Of a stretch of 64,000 bases of DNA, positions 47,248 through 59,251 are shown piece by piece. The position numbers and the translations under genes are program-made. Below the pieces are notes generated by a model. That model saw nothing but the letters and a program-made list of their open reading frames with translations, was not told where the DNA came from and ran no database searches. How positions within the stretch are numbered: position 1 is the first letter of the stretch; every line of letters starts with the position of its first letter. Source of the DNA: Hymenoscyphus infarciens (Eukaryota > Ascomycota > Leotiomycetes > Helotiales > Helotiaceae); NCBI GenBank assembly GCA_001414345.1, contig LLCB01000066.1:1-64000 (forward strand). Direction: 5' to 3'.

Positions 47248-49211
47248 TCATGCAGCGCCCATCTCAATCTTCTTCCCCTTGACAGATTTCCACTCAATAA
47301 AGGCGGATCCGAGAATGGAAGTGCTGGCCATAGCAGCTGCGACAATGAAAGCCTGAGTGAGGGCTGAGTTGTAGGCAAGAATAACTCCAGGAAGGACATC
47401 CTTGGCGATGGCAGTGCTCTTCTGGAGAGAGGTTGCACCGACGGTGAGGACGACAGCTGGGTCAATCGTTGGAGCGTACTTGGCTAGACCTTCAGCAAGT
47501 TTGTTGGTGAAAACACTTTGACCGACTGAAACGAATAGAGCACCTCCAAGGGTCTGTACGAAAATAATGATCGAGGTTCCAACTGGGACTTGTGAGATAT
47601 CGAGGACGGTTTGTACTGCAATCATAGGTTGTTGCATTCCTAGACCGACACCAATACCCGCGAGAGCCTGGTATCCGATCCAGTAAGAGTGATTGGATTC
47701 TGGTGTAAGGGTAGTCAAAAGTCCAACTCCGATCGAGAAGAGGACGGAGGAAACAATCATCAAAGGTGCATCTGCAAAAGATGGTCAGCACTTTTCAAAA
47801 CATAAATGAATTTCCGAGAAACACTTACAGTATCCAACAAGAGTGACTCCAATACCACCAATGATGGATGTCAGGACAAGTGACATGATCAAGGGAAGGT
47901 TCATGATTCCAGATTTGACGGCACTGGCCCCTTTCACAGCTTGAAACCAAATTGGAAGGTAGTACACCAAGAGCATGAAGCAGGAGCCAAGAGCGAAAGA
48001 AAACCAAGATGCACTCCACATCGAGCGTTTCTTCATAATCTTTGGCGGAATTGTAGCAGAATCTTGTTTCCAGACTTGGATACCAAGGAATATTATGATC
48101 AAAACCCCAAAGCAAACGAGGAGGCCAATGATTTTGGCGTCGCCCCATGGGTATTTAGTTCCTCCCCATTGTAGAGCCAATAGAAGACAGATGATGGCAG
48201 GAATGAAAACAGCCGTGCCTTCGAGATCGAACTCCTTGATACGAGCCTTCCATCCGAGACTGGCAATGGCTTCTCGTTCGGGGGCCTTGAAGAATAGAAT
48301 TATGACAATAACTGTGATAGCTCCAATGGGAAGATTGATGTAGAAGCACCTGTATGATATTAGTCTTCGTAACATAATGGTAGAGAAATGTTCCTATAGC
48401 ATACCATCTCCAAGTGACCTTGTCTGTGAAGACTCCTCCCAAAAGCGGACCAGCAACTGATGCAATTCCATACATAGCTCCAATAAATCCAGTATACATG
48501 GGGCGTTTGTTGAGAGGAACGGAAAAGGCGACAATGATCAATGCTCCGGAAAAGATACCAGCAGAACCAATTCCGGCTACGGCTCTTCCAATGATCAAAG
48601 CGGTCGAGTTAGGTGCGACACCACATAGTAAACTTCCGAGTTCGAAAATACCAATGGCAATCAAGTAAACCCATTTGATTGAAAAGAAGGTATAAAATTT
48701 GCCGAAGAGTAGTTGGAAGGAGGCGGTCGTCAGGAGATACGCGGAGCCGTACCATCCCACATCAGGAAGACTCTGAAATTGATCCGTAATTGCTGGGATA
48801 GCAGTTGCAATAATCGTGTTGTCGAGAGCCATAAGGAAAACCTATAAATATATGAGTATATGTTCCGAAAACAAAATAATTGATTCAACTCACAGATAAA
48901 CAAAGAGCAAGGGAAATCAGTGCCAATTTGGCTCCGGTAGGGTATTCCACTCCTTCTCCGCTTGTCATAATTCTGTCTAGATCCTTCTGTGCTTCCGCAG
49001 CCGACTTGATTGATCTCGTCGTGGTAACCTTCTCCAAGGCATTGTGTTGTTCGCGGGTGGCATTTTTGGTAGATGGTGTAGGTGAGGACGAGCCTTCCCT
49101 GGATGATATGCTAGCCTCGCGGGCTGCAACTTTCTCGTCCAAGCTCGGGGTGGAACTCTTGTTGAGGGTGGAAGCGTCCATATTGGACTTTTGGTCGTCA
49201 GCAGAAAGCAT
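47248..49211 (-). CDS. MFS drug:H+ antiporter, DHA2 (14-TM) type
   Basis: Four exons (49211-48894, 48841-48405, 48349-47829, 47771-47248) join in frame to 599 residues. The start is the ATG of [14 protein letters not shown]; an upstream in-frame TTG is not used. A soluble Ser/Thr-rich N-terminus of about 85 residues precedes the first membrane segment. The DHA2 hallmarks [19 protein letters not shown] (near residue 110) and [20 protein letters not shown] (near 236-255, motif C region) are present, and hydrophobic segments continue to the end, consistent with 14 helices. Such plasma-membrane pumps export drugs or the cell's own toxic metabolites. With a GMC pseudogene 1.6 kb beyond its 3' end, it may belong to a decayed metabolite locus (inference). 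Confidence 0.9.
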
Positions 49212-50654
49212 GATTGCAATGCTTGATTTCTTACTGTGGAGTTGAGCTGTGCTTGGTATCAAAAAAACAAAGAAGTCTAAAAGGCAGGAGCTGTTTTTGT
49301 TTTTGTTTTGTAATTTTTGGACCTTCCAGGGGTCGGACTTTGGGGCCGTGTTGCTCCGGTCCGTGTGGCGGATTTAACCCCTTTGTCCTACCTATAAGAT
49401 TGCTACAGGGCAGCGTACCTAGGTAAATGATTGCGACTGGCTGGAAGGCTTCCGCCGATTCGGTCTTGGATTCGGCCCCCCGTGTTCTAGAAGGAGTTCG
49501 TTACTGAAAAAAAGGGGGAAGGAAATGAAGATATTTATATGGACTCAAAGATTCTTATATCCGGGTGGGATGAGTCAAAAAGGTACTTGGGTACTTGCAC
49601 CTGTCTGCAATCAAGAAATAATGGATGCGGTCATTCTCTCCCTTCACTTCCTTCTCCAAATTAGCGGCCCCAATAGGAATTCAGGCAAGCAAAATAGAAG
49701 TTTCCGAACCACTCACCACCCAAAGGAGGCATGCAAGCCAAGCTCGCTAAACAACCTTAAGCCAGTAATACCTCCGTAACGGTCAAAAGACAGTGCGGGG
49801 CAAGAGCTTGTGGCGCTTTGATGCCACTCTAATTGGACCCGGATTATGGGTTCGAGTCCAGACCAGACTCCGAGCCAAGTTTAATTGTACGCTCGTAGAC
49901 TTCTCCGAGACGGCGGAAGCAATCGAGGCACATTCATTCACTGTGAAATTACATCTCAGCTGTGCCAGAGCGACACACGAAATGATGAAGCCTGATACGC
50001 ATGTCAAGTGGATTGTGCTGACGAGGAGCCACGAGGATGCAAGGCTGAAATCGCTGCAGAAGTAAGCATACCGTTCCATTCCTATTATATTTCGTACATT
50101 TCCAACATTACATTCCGATAATTCACGATCTTCCTTTGTTTTCGTCGTACCTGCTGATCTCAGACATACCCCCAAGTTTGGTTTAGGTACTGGAATCAAT
50201 CGTACGAGTATGCAGTTCAATTGTTTTGCTGTTTATGAGGAAGCCAAGAGAGGCAAAGGAAACCCCGTTCTATATTCCTTTCCCCCCCCCCCGCAGTGAG
50301 CACAGAGACGCAAGAAACAGATGTCAAAAAGTCTGCTGTGAGTGGCAAGTCATTGCCATGCGTTTAAGGAAGAATTATTTATGGCAGTGAATTACTTGCC
50401 GGATTGTTGAATACTATGCTGTCTTTCTCTCTCTTTTGGGATTGTTCTTATTTGACTTGCTTATGAAATTGTGAGAGGAGAAGGAACTCTTGGAAACTTG
50501 CTAGTCATCACGTCTCAGGTCTAAACTTAGAACGAGATGCTACCAACAAATATTGCGTGCGTTCACGACAGCCGTTCTGCCTGCGTGAAACAGAAATTAT
50601 GTTTGGGTCTCACTCTTTAACCTTGCAAATTCGACTGATGCTGAGGATATTCAA
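49212..50654. other. Promoter side of the MFS gene; no other gene supported
   Basis: A plus-strand frame at about 49793-50065 and a minus-strand frame at 49783-50220 overlap. Neither has a clear ATG-led family match. A C-run lies at about 50282-50292. Nothing else is recognised. Confidence 0.4.
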
Positions 50655-52279
50655 ACCTTTTACTATTCCACATCCAACTTTTGTTATTCCACATCCAAAT
50701 ATCATAGCTGAACCCACCCGTCCACTCTCATCTATCCACTCCCACCTACCTACCTTTAGGTAGAATATAGTAAATAAGTATAGCCTATTACAACGTTACT
50801 ATACTTATAAGAAGCGATATCTTTAGAACTATATAAAGCCTTTTACTTCTACTACTACTATTACTATTACTATTTAAGACTAAAGTTCTTATTTCTTTTT
50901 AAAAAATTCTAGAAGAGAGTATCTATCTTTCTATATAAAGCTCTTATTACTTTAACTTAAGACTATTTCTAGATTTAAAAGACTTTATATATTAAGTATA
51001 CTAATTATAGATTAGTAGAAAGAGTTAGATATTAAGAAACTAGAATTATCTAAACTAATAACTCTTTTTAGAAAACCTATCTATTTTTCTCTTATCAATA
51101 ACACTCTACTATAAGATAATATACTATATCTATAGTAGTATCTAAAAATAGCTTTAAGTATACGTAGCTAAACGTAGAAGTATATTCTTAGTAGATAAGT
51201 AAGTATTATAATAAATTACTAAATATAATTATAAATATAAACTTTAAATATAGTATATATTATATATAATATTAATACTAATTATAAAGAGCTTATTTAG
51301 TACGTATATAATTTGTTATATATATATAAGCTTTATATATAAGTACTAGGTTAAAATATACTTATTTCTTTCTAGTTATATTATAAAGTTTTCTTAATTA
51401 TTATTTAGCTTAATATATACTTATAATAATAAGGCAGGAGTAGAGTAGAGAAGTAGTCTATTCGTAGTTATTAACGCGAAAACTAAAGGTAAAGAGCGAA
51501 GACAGCTCTAAAGCTCTAAACGATGCTAATATATAGGATTCTGCCAGGCGGTGAAGAGTCACGTGACAGGTCTGAAACCAGAACTAACTGTCACAATACT
51601 AATAGATATATATATATATATATATATATATTAGTATATATATTAAAGAAGTAGAGCTATACTAGTACTAATACTAGTAGAGACTTAATAATATATATAT
51701 AAAACGTAAAGATTAAGAGACTAAAAGAGTATATTATTTAATTTTAGTAATATATATCTTTATATATATATTTAAAAGAAGTATAAGTAAGAATATATAC
51801 TATAATATATATTAGCTAAATATTAGTATATATTATAATATATCTATATATATTATATATTCTCTTATTACTTTTAGTAGTAAGTATATCAAAAAAGAAC
51901 TAATATATAGAAGCTAAATAGACTCTAAAAGCTTAAAGAAATTATATATATAATAAATATTTATTTACTATATGTTTTATAGAGCTTCTTTATAGAGTAG
52001 ATATAGTAAAATAACTACTAGATTTAGAATAGTAAAAGGTTTTAATAATTTAATAATTTAATATCTATAAATAACTTTAATTTTATATTTTTAATACTAA
52101 CGACGAGGTTAAGTAACCTCGAGATTAAGTAATAACGACGCTCTATATATCTAAGAGACTATGGTTAGGTAGTATACGCTTACTATAATCTTGGTATAGG
52201 CGGGTAGGTTTAGCTATAACACTTTACTAGAGGGGATAGATGTGGAATAACAAAAGTTAGATGTGGAATAGTAAAAGGT
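50655..52279. mobile_element. Degraded DNA transposon with 43-bp TIRs and 8-bp TSD
   Basis: Terminal inverted repeats at 50655-50697 and 52237-52279 match at 41 of 43 positions; both mismatches are C/T. Beyond them lies further looser inverted similarity (ATAGCTRAACCYACCCGYC). Flanks are ATATTCAA (50647-50654) and ATATTTAA (52280-52287), an 8-bp duplication with one C/T difference. Each end carries two copies of TATTCCACATCYA about 21 bp apart. The interior (50761-52200) is RIP-mutated with no surviving transposase. An 8-bp duplication suggests hAT-like, but the terminal bases (ACC...GGT) do not settle the superfamily. Confidence 0.75.
51606..51632. repeat. (TA)n microsatellite
   Basis: A run of about 12 TA units inside the degraded DNA transposon. 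Confidence 0.8.
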
Positions 52280-52287
52280 ATATTTAA

Positions 52288-53617
52288 GCTTAAGAGGTTT
52301 TCATTTTTCTGTCGAGCTCCATCGAGCTAACTTTTGCTTCTTCCATAACCTCCAAAGCATCAATCATGCATTCATTCCTGTCCAATACACCCACACTACT
52401 GCCAGTCGATCAAACTCAATTTTGAGAACTTCTAGAAGTGTGATCTCTTGATTATTCAAATTTCGAACCCCCCAGTTGAAAATCGCGGTTCAGAGACATT
52501 CAAAAACATGGTAAGTAGCAGTGCTCCCAAATGCATGGATCTGGCATGGATATCCAACGGAATTCTCCATTCCAATTTCCATGAATAGTTAGAATCGATA
52601 TATCCTCGACCCACTAAATACTGAACAGCTCAATTTGAGTGATCCATGGTAGCTTAGTAGACCGTATAACCCACCACTTTTTCAAAGTCGCCAGACCCCT
52701 TAATAGCATAAAACATACCCCTCTCTAAACTCCCAAGAAGATCTGCTCTCCTTTCATTGAGTAAAGTCCGGTACTGTTGAAACATCATTATCAAAATTCA
52801 TCCAAAACTGAGGAGCAAGAAAGACCAATTTCGAGTTTTTCTGACCACTCCCAGGCTTCAGAGCTCAATCTAATTGTCCATCAAACCCTGTAAAGATTGG
52901 GGTATGGAACTCCAATGGAAACACATGAAAACACTCGAACTAAAAAGGTAGAAGGTGGCAAAATACAATAACTGGTCCTCTTTCTCTTACCCAAACATTA
53001 CAGAAGAGTAACTTACCTTTGTACATACTATCTGCCCCAATAGTCAAACCAGATTCTTAGGAGGAAGCTAAAATAAATTAGTTATCCATCTGAGCTCTCC
53101 CTCGAGAGAATTTTCCGCGAATGGAATCGACTTTGTAAATGATATCGGAGCCAGAACGAGGATTGTGTACAGAATGATGATTAGAATACGTTGAAAGAGA
53201 CCCCCCCTCTGTTTTTACCCCGTCAAAAAAGAGCGTTGTCTAGCAGATGCGTAAAACCCATTGTCGCCCTCGCAAACAAACATTCAAACTCAGAACTAAG
53301 GAAAACTCGCCGATGCAGAAAAAGACAAAGATGGAGAAATACAGTTCATGGGATTTATGAACCCTCAAGACTCCTCGAGGAGAAACTACTCGGAAAATAC
53401 CAAGTATCGAAAAGCAAAACTCTAATTGCTCTCAATAAACGATCCCATATCCGCAGATATTCTCCGTATGATATACACTGGCTTGCGCCAAACCCGCGTC
53501 AGGTTGCCTGGTTTCAAGTACCCCACCCCAATAGTCAGCAAAAGGCAATGCCAACCAAACTACCATTTCATCATATCGCTCTGCTTCGAATTTCCCTTCC
53601 GACGCCATGGTATTCAT
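52288..53617. other. Intergenic, no confident gene
   Basis: Normal composition. An ATG directly followed by GTAAGT near 52508 resembles a start codon next to an intron donor, but I could not find a convincing downstream exon. Frames at 53191-53661 lack features. Confidence 0.4.
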
Positions 53618-54319
53618 CTATTTCCCAACAACAGCCTTCGCCTTCTCAACTCCCTCCTTGATACCACCTTCAACCTTCTCAGCAATAGTCTTGCTCTCCT
53701 CCTTCAACTTCAAAGCCTCCTCTTTTCCTCCCCATTTGTGATATTGCATCCATCGGTATCCTTGTGTAAGTTGGGAACCCTCGTTGATGAAATGGCATGC
53801 GAAGAGGAGGTAGTTTTTAGGGGAGACGGCGAGGGCGTAACGCATGAAGGTTCCGGAGTAGATAATGAGTGCTCCTGTCATTTGGCCGGAAATTCTAGGA
53901 GGTCAATTATTAGCTTGACCATTCATAGAATTGACAGAGAGTTTGAATAGCGTAGAATAAGGACAGGGATAAAGGTGACAGCAATTGAAACCGTAAGCGC
54001 TCGCGGGCCAACTTAGAAGAAGAGAGAAAAGTAGCGATGGAAACTCACAATTCAGGGCTCTTCTGCGTATCCATAACAGCTGCAATCGGGATACCGAAAT
54101 TCGAAACTGGGCCCCAGAAATCTGTAATCCAACAATATCATTAGCCAATGTTGCTCTGTCAATTCCTCCTCGCCTTCAACCTTCCTCCGTCATCAATTCC
54201 TTGATTCCCGAAGTTTCGAAGCTCCATACGGGGAGTGCGCGCTTACGTGTGGAACAAACATAGTTTGCCATAGGGTTGGAGCGAATCTTCGCATTGAGCG
54301 CTGATAAGAAGGTCGCCAT
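53618..54319 (-). CDS. MPC1: Mitochondrial pyruvate carrier subunit 1
   Basis: Three exons (54319-54247, 54121-54049, 53894-53618) join in frame to 140 residues, close to yeast Mpc1 (130). The start [16 protein letters not shown] is followed by the family signature [15 protein letters not shown] (residues 25-39), then [24 protein letters not shown] and [17 protein letters not shown]. Three short membrane helices are expected. The C-terminal tail is Lys/Glu-rich. Mpc1 forms a heterodimer with a second Mpc protein in the inner mitochondrial membrane and imports pyruvate into the matrix. It lies in tandem with the SmB gene (440 bp). A GTCACGTG box lies about 110 bp upstream. The last exon flips from C-rich to G-rich near 53730. 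Confidence 0.95.
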
Positions 54320-54759
54320 CGTGAATGCTTTTTGTGTGTTGGTGGGGGTGGTAACACTTGCGGTGTTGATGTTGCGACTGAGCATTTCGGGTTGATAGGA
54401 AATACAAGGAGCTCCGGTCTTTCCCCGATGTCACGTGCCTAAAATCGGGCTTGAAGTCAAATGGTTGTTTGGGCTGGTACAAGCAATAGGCTCCTCTCTG
54501 AGAAATTATATGGAAGTGGAGCATTCAAGGGGAAGGAATCATATCAATTTTTTTGTCAAAAGCGTAAAAATATTTTTGAGACATCCAAATTCCATTCTGA
54601 TATGGTTGGTGGTGCCTATTCTACAGTTCAAGATGAACAATTTTGTTATGAAGCCAAACTCCCCATCAACGCCGTGACTGTGCTTGAATTTCTCCGCCTA
54701 TGGCCTACTTCAATGAGTTGTATTCATTATAATGTTTCTCATTTATCTCCGTTCATATC

Positions 54760-55648
54760 TCATCTTCTTGGAGGGGCAAAACCCGGTGGGGGACCTTGTC
54801 CTGGTGGGAAGCCTGCAGGTGGGAAGCCTCCTGGGGGAAATCCTGGCGGGGGCCCTAGAAATTCATTAGAAGACGTTCTGAACAATGGTATTGGGTATAA
54901 GTGTATTACCTCCTCGTCCACCAAACGGTGGGGCACCTGGGAAACCTCCAAATGCTGGGGGAGCACCAACACCAGCAGCAGGGCCCTATAACACAGTTAG
55001 CGCAATTCCATACATCGTGCTCATCCAAACATACCGCCAATCCAACAGCAGCACCTCTTCCAGCCGGTCTTGCGATTCCAGTACCAGCAGACAGAGCAGA
55101 AGCAGCCCCGCCGGGCGCACTAGCTCCCAATCTTGCAGCCGGGTCCGCTGGAGGTGGTGACTCTACAGATAGAGAGATAATATGAGCGCCTCGAACGATT
55201 GTAAGTCCCAATGTACGCTTCTCTTCCGATTCGACAAGTGGTGCTGAGCTGCTGCTTGCGCCTGGGGCGGTGGAGGTCTTTGGAGCTTTGCGCTTGACGC
55301 GTCTAAACTCTTCGGTATCTGCGAGAACGAGGTTCATGTGCTATGGATGTTAACATAAACAAGTATCGCAATGCAGAGTATATCCCACCTTATCGAATGC
55401 CAACATTTGTCCAACCATTTGGCGCCCATCATTCATGGTCACTCTCATCCGGTAGTTGATCTGTTCCAAATCAGCCCCGCCATTCTCTTCTATAAACATT
55501 GCGCAAAGGTCTGGGATAAATTCTGGAAGGAGAGTAACGTACGAGACCGGCCTAGAATGGGAGTAAAGTCAGCCTATAATGTCAACATAAAGCTATGAAG
55601 GAGGGGAAGTGGAGGGTAACTTACCATCTTTCCTTGCTTGTTTGCCAT
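54760..55648 (-). CDS. SMB1: snRNP core protein SmB
   Basis: Five exons (55648-55625, 55460-55389, 55340-55035, 54985-54910, 54854-54760) join in frame to 190 residues. The first exon codes only MANKQGKM. The Sm1 motif follows ([30 protein letters not shown]) and Sm2 is in EKRTLGLTIVRGAHIISL. An Ala/Gly/Pro-rich linker leads to a proline-rich tail of GFPPGG and PPPG units ending APPRR, typical of SmB/B'. The protein is part of the heptameric Sm ring on U1, U2, U4 and U5 snRNAs in the spliceosome. It is divergent from RPL11. Joining exon 1 directly to INYRM shortens the segment between GKM and the Sm motif compared with most homologues, so the second acceptor is slightly uncertain. Confidence 0.93.
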
Positions 55649-55956
55649 GTTGAACGAAATGCACGGTGAACCGGCGTTTCTTTAGGGATCCAAATATTTT
55701 GTATTGAAGTTTTTAGGCTTCAAATGGACTTTGCGGCTCTTGCAAGCTTGTCAAGTCACTTTTGATAGGTATATCGACTTGTGGAGCTTCAGGTCCCCCA
55801 TACAAATATTTTGGGTTCGCTAACTCTCTAGCGCGAGGACTCTCCACGTGACTAGCACCTGCGATCCCACAAACCGCAAATCGCCAGAAAAGTTCGACCC
55901 TCCCAACGACCAAATCGCCCAACTTTCCCCCCCGACGACCCACGACATCAATCAAG
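55649..55956. promoter_or_regulatory. Shared promoter of SmB and RPL11
   Basis: Only 308 bp separate the two divergent start codons. The region has a CCACGTGAC box near 55854 and a pyrimidine-rich tract directly before the RPL11 start, as usual for fungal ribosomal-protein genes. Joint control of a splicing factor and a ribosomal protein is inferred from the layout. Confidence 0.65.
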
Positions 55957-56639
55957 ATGGCTGAATCCGGAGATAAGACCACCAACCCCATGAAGGAGCT
56001 TCGCATCCAGAAGATCGTCCTCAACATTTCCGTCGGAGAGTCTGGAGATAGACTTACTCGTGCCGCAAAGGTGTTGGAACAATTGAGTGGTCAAACCCCA
56101 GTCTACAGTATGGAAATCAATCTCGAATTCTACGGCGCATGACTAATTTACTCCTCTCAGGCAAGGCCAGATACACCGTCCGTACCTTCGGTATCCGTCG
56201 TAACGAAAAGATCTCTGTTCACGTCACCGTCAGAGGTCCAAAGGCCGAGGAAATCTTGGAGCGTGGATTGAAGGTCAAGGAGTACGAGCTTCGCAAGCGT
56301 AACTTCTCTGAGACTGGTAACTTCGGTTTCGGTATCAGCGAACACATCGATCTCGGTATCAAGTACGACCCAGCGATCGGAATTTACGGAATGGATTTCT
56401 ACTGCTGCATGTAAGTATATTGGAGTATGGACAAGATGGGATGGATGTTGACAAGTTATAGGACCCGTCCTGGTGAGCGTGTCGCCAAGCGCCGAAGATG
56501 CAAGACCCGTGTCGGTACCAACCACCAAATCAAGCGTGATGAGACCGTCAAATGGTTCAAGAACAGATTCGAGGTATGTTTCACTTCCATGGCCACCCAA
56601 ACTACATCACTAATTGTCTCGCAGGGTATTGTCCGATAA
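55957..56639 (+). CDS. RPL11: 60S ribosomal protein L11 (uL5)
   Basis: Four exons (55957-56107, 56161-56410, 56462-56573, 56625-56639) join in frame to 174 residues, the same length as yeast Rpl11. The N-terminal [18 protein letters not shown] leads to the uL5 core [38 protein letters not shown] and the C-terminal [13 protein letters not shown] and WFKNRFEGIVR are also family-typical. The protein sits in the central protuberance of the large subunit with 5S rRNA. The last exon codes only GIVR and stop. The divergent neighbour is SmB. Confidence 0.97.
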
Positions 56640-57472
56640 ATTTCTCAACAACTTCTGGTCTGCATGGAGAAAAAGGAGTAAAATGGATGAATACATGACA
56701 TGGGCATCATTGGCTGTACATTACTGAATCCGCGGATCAGAAACGCAATGAAGCAGTTCACCAAAACTGTCCAGCGATCATTATGATCTGCTACGGCCTT
56801 AGAGTCCGACCGGCGTTTATGCCGGCTTTGCAAGTGCTGAAGTTTTTTAACTTCGTAATATGTGAAATGAAAACTTATGAACTTTTGTCTTTAATGATTT
56901 GATTTCGAGTTTGAGTACTAGTACATCAGTCGACTAGGATGCTTTCTGCCTGTGGGCATCAGCGAGTGCTGAATTATGGAGAAGGGGGTTTCTTTATTTT
57001 AACAACTTAACAACCATTTTCAAGAACTTTCCTAAGCGTCTGAAGCACCGTTGTGATGCTATTTTTGAACACTTCTTTCTTGCCTCGAGTACCCAAGTAA
57101 TTGTTTGAAATCTGAGAATCGATATTATCTTTTCCTTCATACTTCCATAGCCTTACACTCCCCTTTGTGATTAAAAACAAAGTAACACTACGATGACTTC
57201 AAAAATCAAATGATGAGAGTGCAATGTTTTGATATTCCAATATATTTCATTAACTCCCGTTTCCCGATACGCTTTCCTTCCCAGCAAGATATTATACACT
57301 TTTCCAGATCAATCTTGTACAACTCATCATGGACAACAATAGATTACATTCTCAACGTCTCGCACATTACTCCAAAAGACAACTTTACTTGGTATTATTG
57401 AACGAAAGTTTTCCGACCGGTGTTGTGGGCTGCAAAAGGAAGGTTGTTAGCATGTGTCTCTTGAATTGGGTG
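56640..57472. other. Intergenic, no gene recognised
   Basis: 3' flanks of RPL11 and of the minus-strand gene ending at 57473. Only short featureless frames. Confidence 0.45.
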
Positions 57473-57898
57473 TCATTCAATGCTTCTCATGTGAAATGGA
57501 ACTCCAGGAGAACTCTTGTCTCTTGGGATGTCGATAGGGCAAGAAAGAAAAGAACGAACCTCGCTGCTATCAAATCTCTTTCCAATTCCTTGTACCCCGC
57601 TTCCACCAATATTCTCCTGGCTAGCATTTCCTATTCTACCATACAGCTTCTCGCCCGAAGGTTTCTTTCTCAAGTTTCCAGCCATCAAATCCGCAAGATA
57701 TCCCGGCTTTGGTGGTGCTAGTTTCGAGTTTGTGGTAGGTGAAGTGGTTGAAGGGGAAGAAAGCGCACTATTTGGACTCGAAGGGGAGAGCGATGAGGTA
57801 CTGGAAGCGGATCGTAGAGAACGAGGAGATCGTGGTGGGGGGTATTGAAAGATTATTGCGTTGTGTCGTTCGCGCGTGAGATGGGTGTTGTGGAACAT
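57473..57898 (-). CDS. Hypothetical Ser/Pro-rich protein, about 141 residues
   Basis: The ATG at 57898 (AAAATGTTC context) opens MFHNTHLTRERHNAIIFQYPPP. A low-complexity Ser/Pro/Arg stretch (residues 19-62) precedes a more ordered segment, KPGYLADLMAGNLRKKPSGEKLYGRIGN. This pattern suggests a small, largely disordered protein with a short conserved motif. No signal peptide or membrane segment is seen. The frame is also open upstream to 57988. An intron near the 3' end cannot be excluded. Function is not recognised. Confidence 0.5.
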   Translation of the reverse strand: MFHNTHLTRERHNAIIFQYPPPRSPRSLRSASSTSSLSPSSPNSALSSPSTTSPTTNSKLAPPKPGYLADLMAGNLRKKPSGEKLYGRIGNASQENIGGSGVQGIGKRFDSSEVRSFLSCPIDIPRDKSSPGVPFHMRSIE

Positions 57899-58864
57899 TT
57901 TGAAAGGAGGGAATGGAGATGTATATTTGATTTTCTCGTTATGAATATTATGAATCTCTCCTTTTGTCGATATTTGGCGCGTATACACAAACAGGATTGT
58001 TGAAATTTACGATGTATGGTTAGAAGAGAGAAAGGGAAAGGAGGGAAATAATGGAAAAGATGCAATCCACTTTTGGAGAAGAGGAGATACGCTTTGGGCA
58101 TTAGCCCAACCCCCTGGTTCGCTCGAACCAGCGAGTTGGAGCTTTGGGTTTTTTTCATGGCGCGGTTCGTCTCTTTGGAGTCCGTGGGGTAGCATCAAAG
58201 CGTCATGGGTGCTTCGCCGTGGTTGGTGGCCAGGTGGAACATTGTCTTGGATTTTTGTTTTCAAGACTTATCTCTTGCTCTCCTGCTTGCAATTTCTTTT
58301 CATTTTAGTTGGAGTTTGGTATTGAGAGGATAGTTGAGGTGTGTTGGGGAGATTTGTTTCCATATCAATGTTTATATGCAGGTGTTGAAGATCATATTGA
58401 AGAGCTCATAATGTTATAGGTCTATGTGGGGTTGAAAACGCGGCTACCCGGACACGAGATGGTCCAACCATATCGCCCCGCTTTCAAAGGACGGCAAGTT
58501 CGTGACAGGGCCGCACGTTACTCTATGAGAAACGAGATTTGGGATGAAGAATTTGAGGACATAAGTTTGAAAACTTCTCAACCATCCTCGCGAGAAGCAC
58601 GACGGGGCCACAAGTCTGAAGTGATGAGAGTTTGTATTGCTGACGAATTTAGGTACAGAGATACTTCGAACTTCAAAAGGTCTATGGTTCAAATTTTAAT
58701 ACATCCTAACATATTGATACCATACAGGAATCGGCCGTAATATGATACAAAGGTTGATTTTCTTCCTAGAACACCATCAACACCAATCCACAAGAGCCCA
58801 TTCGTCGTACGCTATGCTTTTATCAAACAACAATATCCGAACAACTGGCAATATATGCATGCTA
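57899..58864. other. Intergenic, no confident gene
   Basis: Overlapping short frames on both strands without features. It contains the upstream region of the gene at 57473 and the 3' flank of the gene ending at 58865. Confidence 0.4.
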
Positions 58865-59251
58865 TTACTTAGGAGGTCCGCTCGTGAAGCTGCGAAAATA
58901 TAATTAATTAGCAAGTGGCCATTCGAAATTTTGGGAGGAGGGATTTGTAGGAAGAACTCACTTATCCCACATCTTGCCAATTATTCCTTGTGCAGGCTTT
59001 TGCTCGTTGAAGCTCATCCGTCTCGCAGCAGCAGCTTCATCTGTGCTGTTTCGCTTCTGGTTCATGAGGCCTGAGAAGAGGGATCCTTGGGATCCTTGGG
59101 AACTCTGAGAGGAGATATTGTTAGCAAGGATTGTTCATCAAAAACCACAGAGGTTGGTGGAACTAACCCGTCTGTCACCACCGACATTGTTGGCAGGTGT
59201 AGAGGTTGTTCCAGTGCCCCCGCTAACCGCTGACGCTCCGTTGTTGTTCAT
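58865..59251 (-). CDS. Small conserved fungal protein, 83 residues
   Basis: Three exons (59251-59168, 59104-58962, 58889-58865) join in frame. The first is Asn/Gly/Thr-rich (MNNNGASAVSGG). The second has GSLFSGLMNQKRNSTDEA, an Ala/Arg patch, then MSFNEQKPAQGIIGKMWDN. The last codes FTSGPPK. The clean phase of all three junctions and the motif-like order (SLFSGLM, GIIGKMW) support a real small gene. It looks like a short, mostly disordered protein with an amphipathic C-terminus. No function is known to me. Confidence 0.75.

Noticed and set aside
47941..48668. Plus-strand frames opposite the MFS exons
   Set aside because: They are antisense shadows of a gene with complete splice and motif support.
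49840..49870. GGGTTCGAGTCC resembles a tRNA B box
   Set aside because: The flanking bases do not form a T stem or an acceptor stem, and no A box with proper spacing is found upstream.
52507..52514. ATG directly followed by GTAAGT as the first micro-exon of a gene
   Set aside because: No in-frame downstream exon with coding character could be found before 53617.
56157..56600. 147-codon minus-strand frame opposite RPL11
   Set aside because: It is an antisense shadow of RPL11 exons 2 and 3 and crosses an intron.
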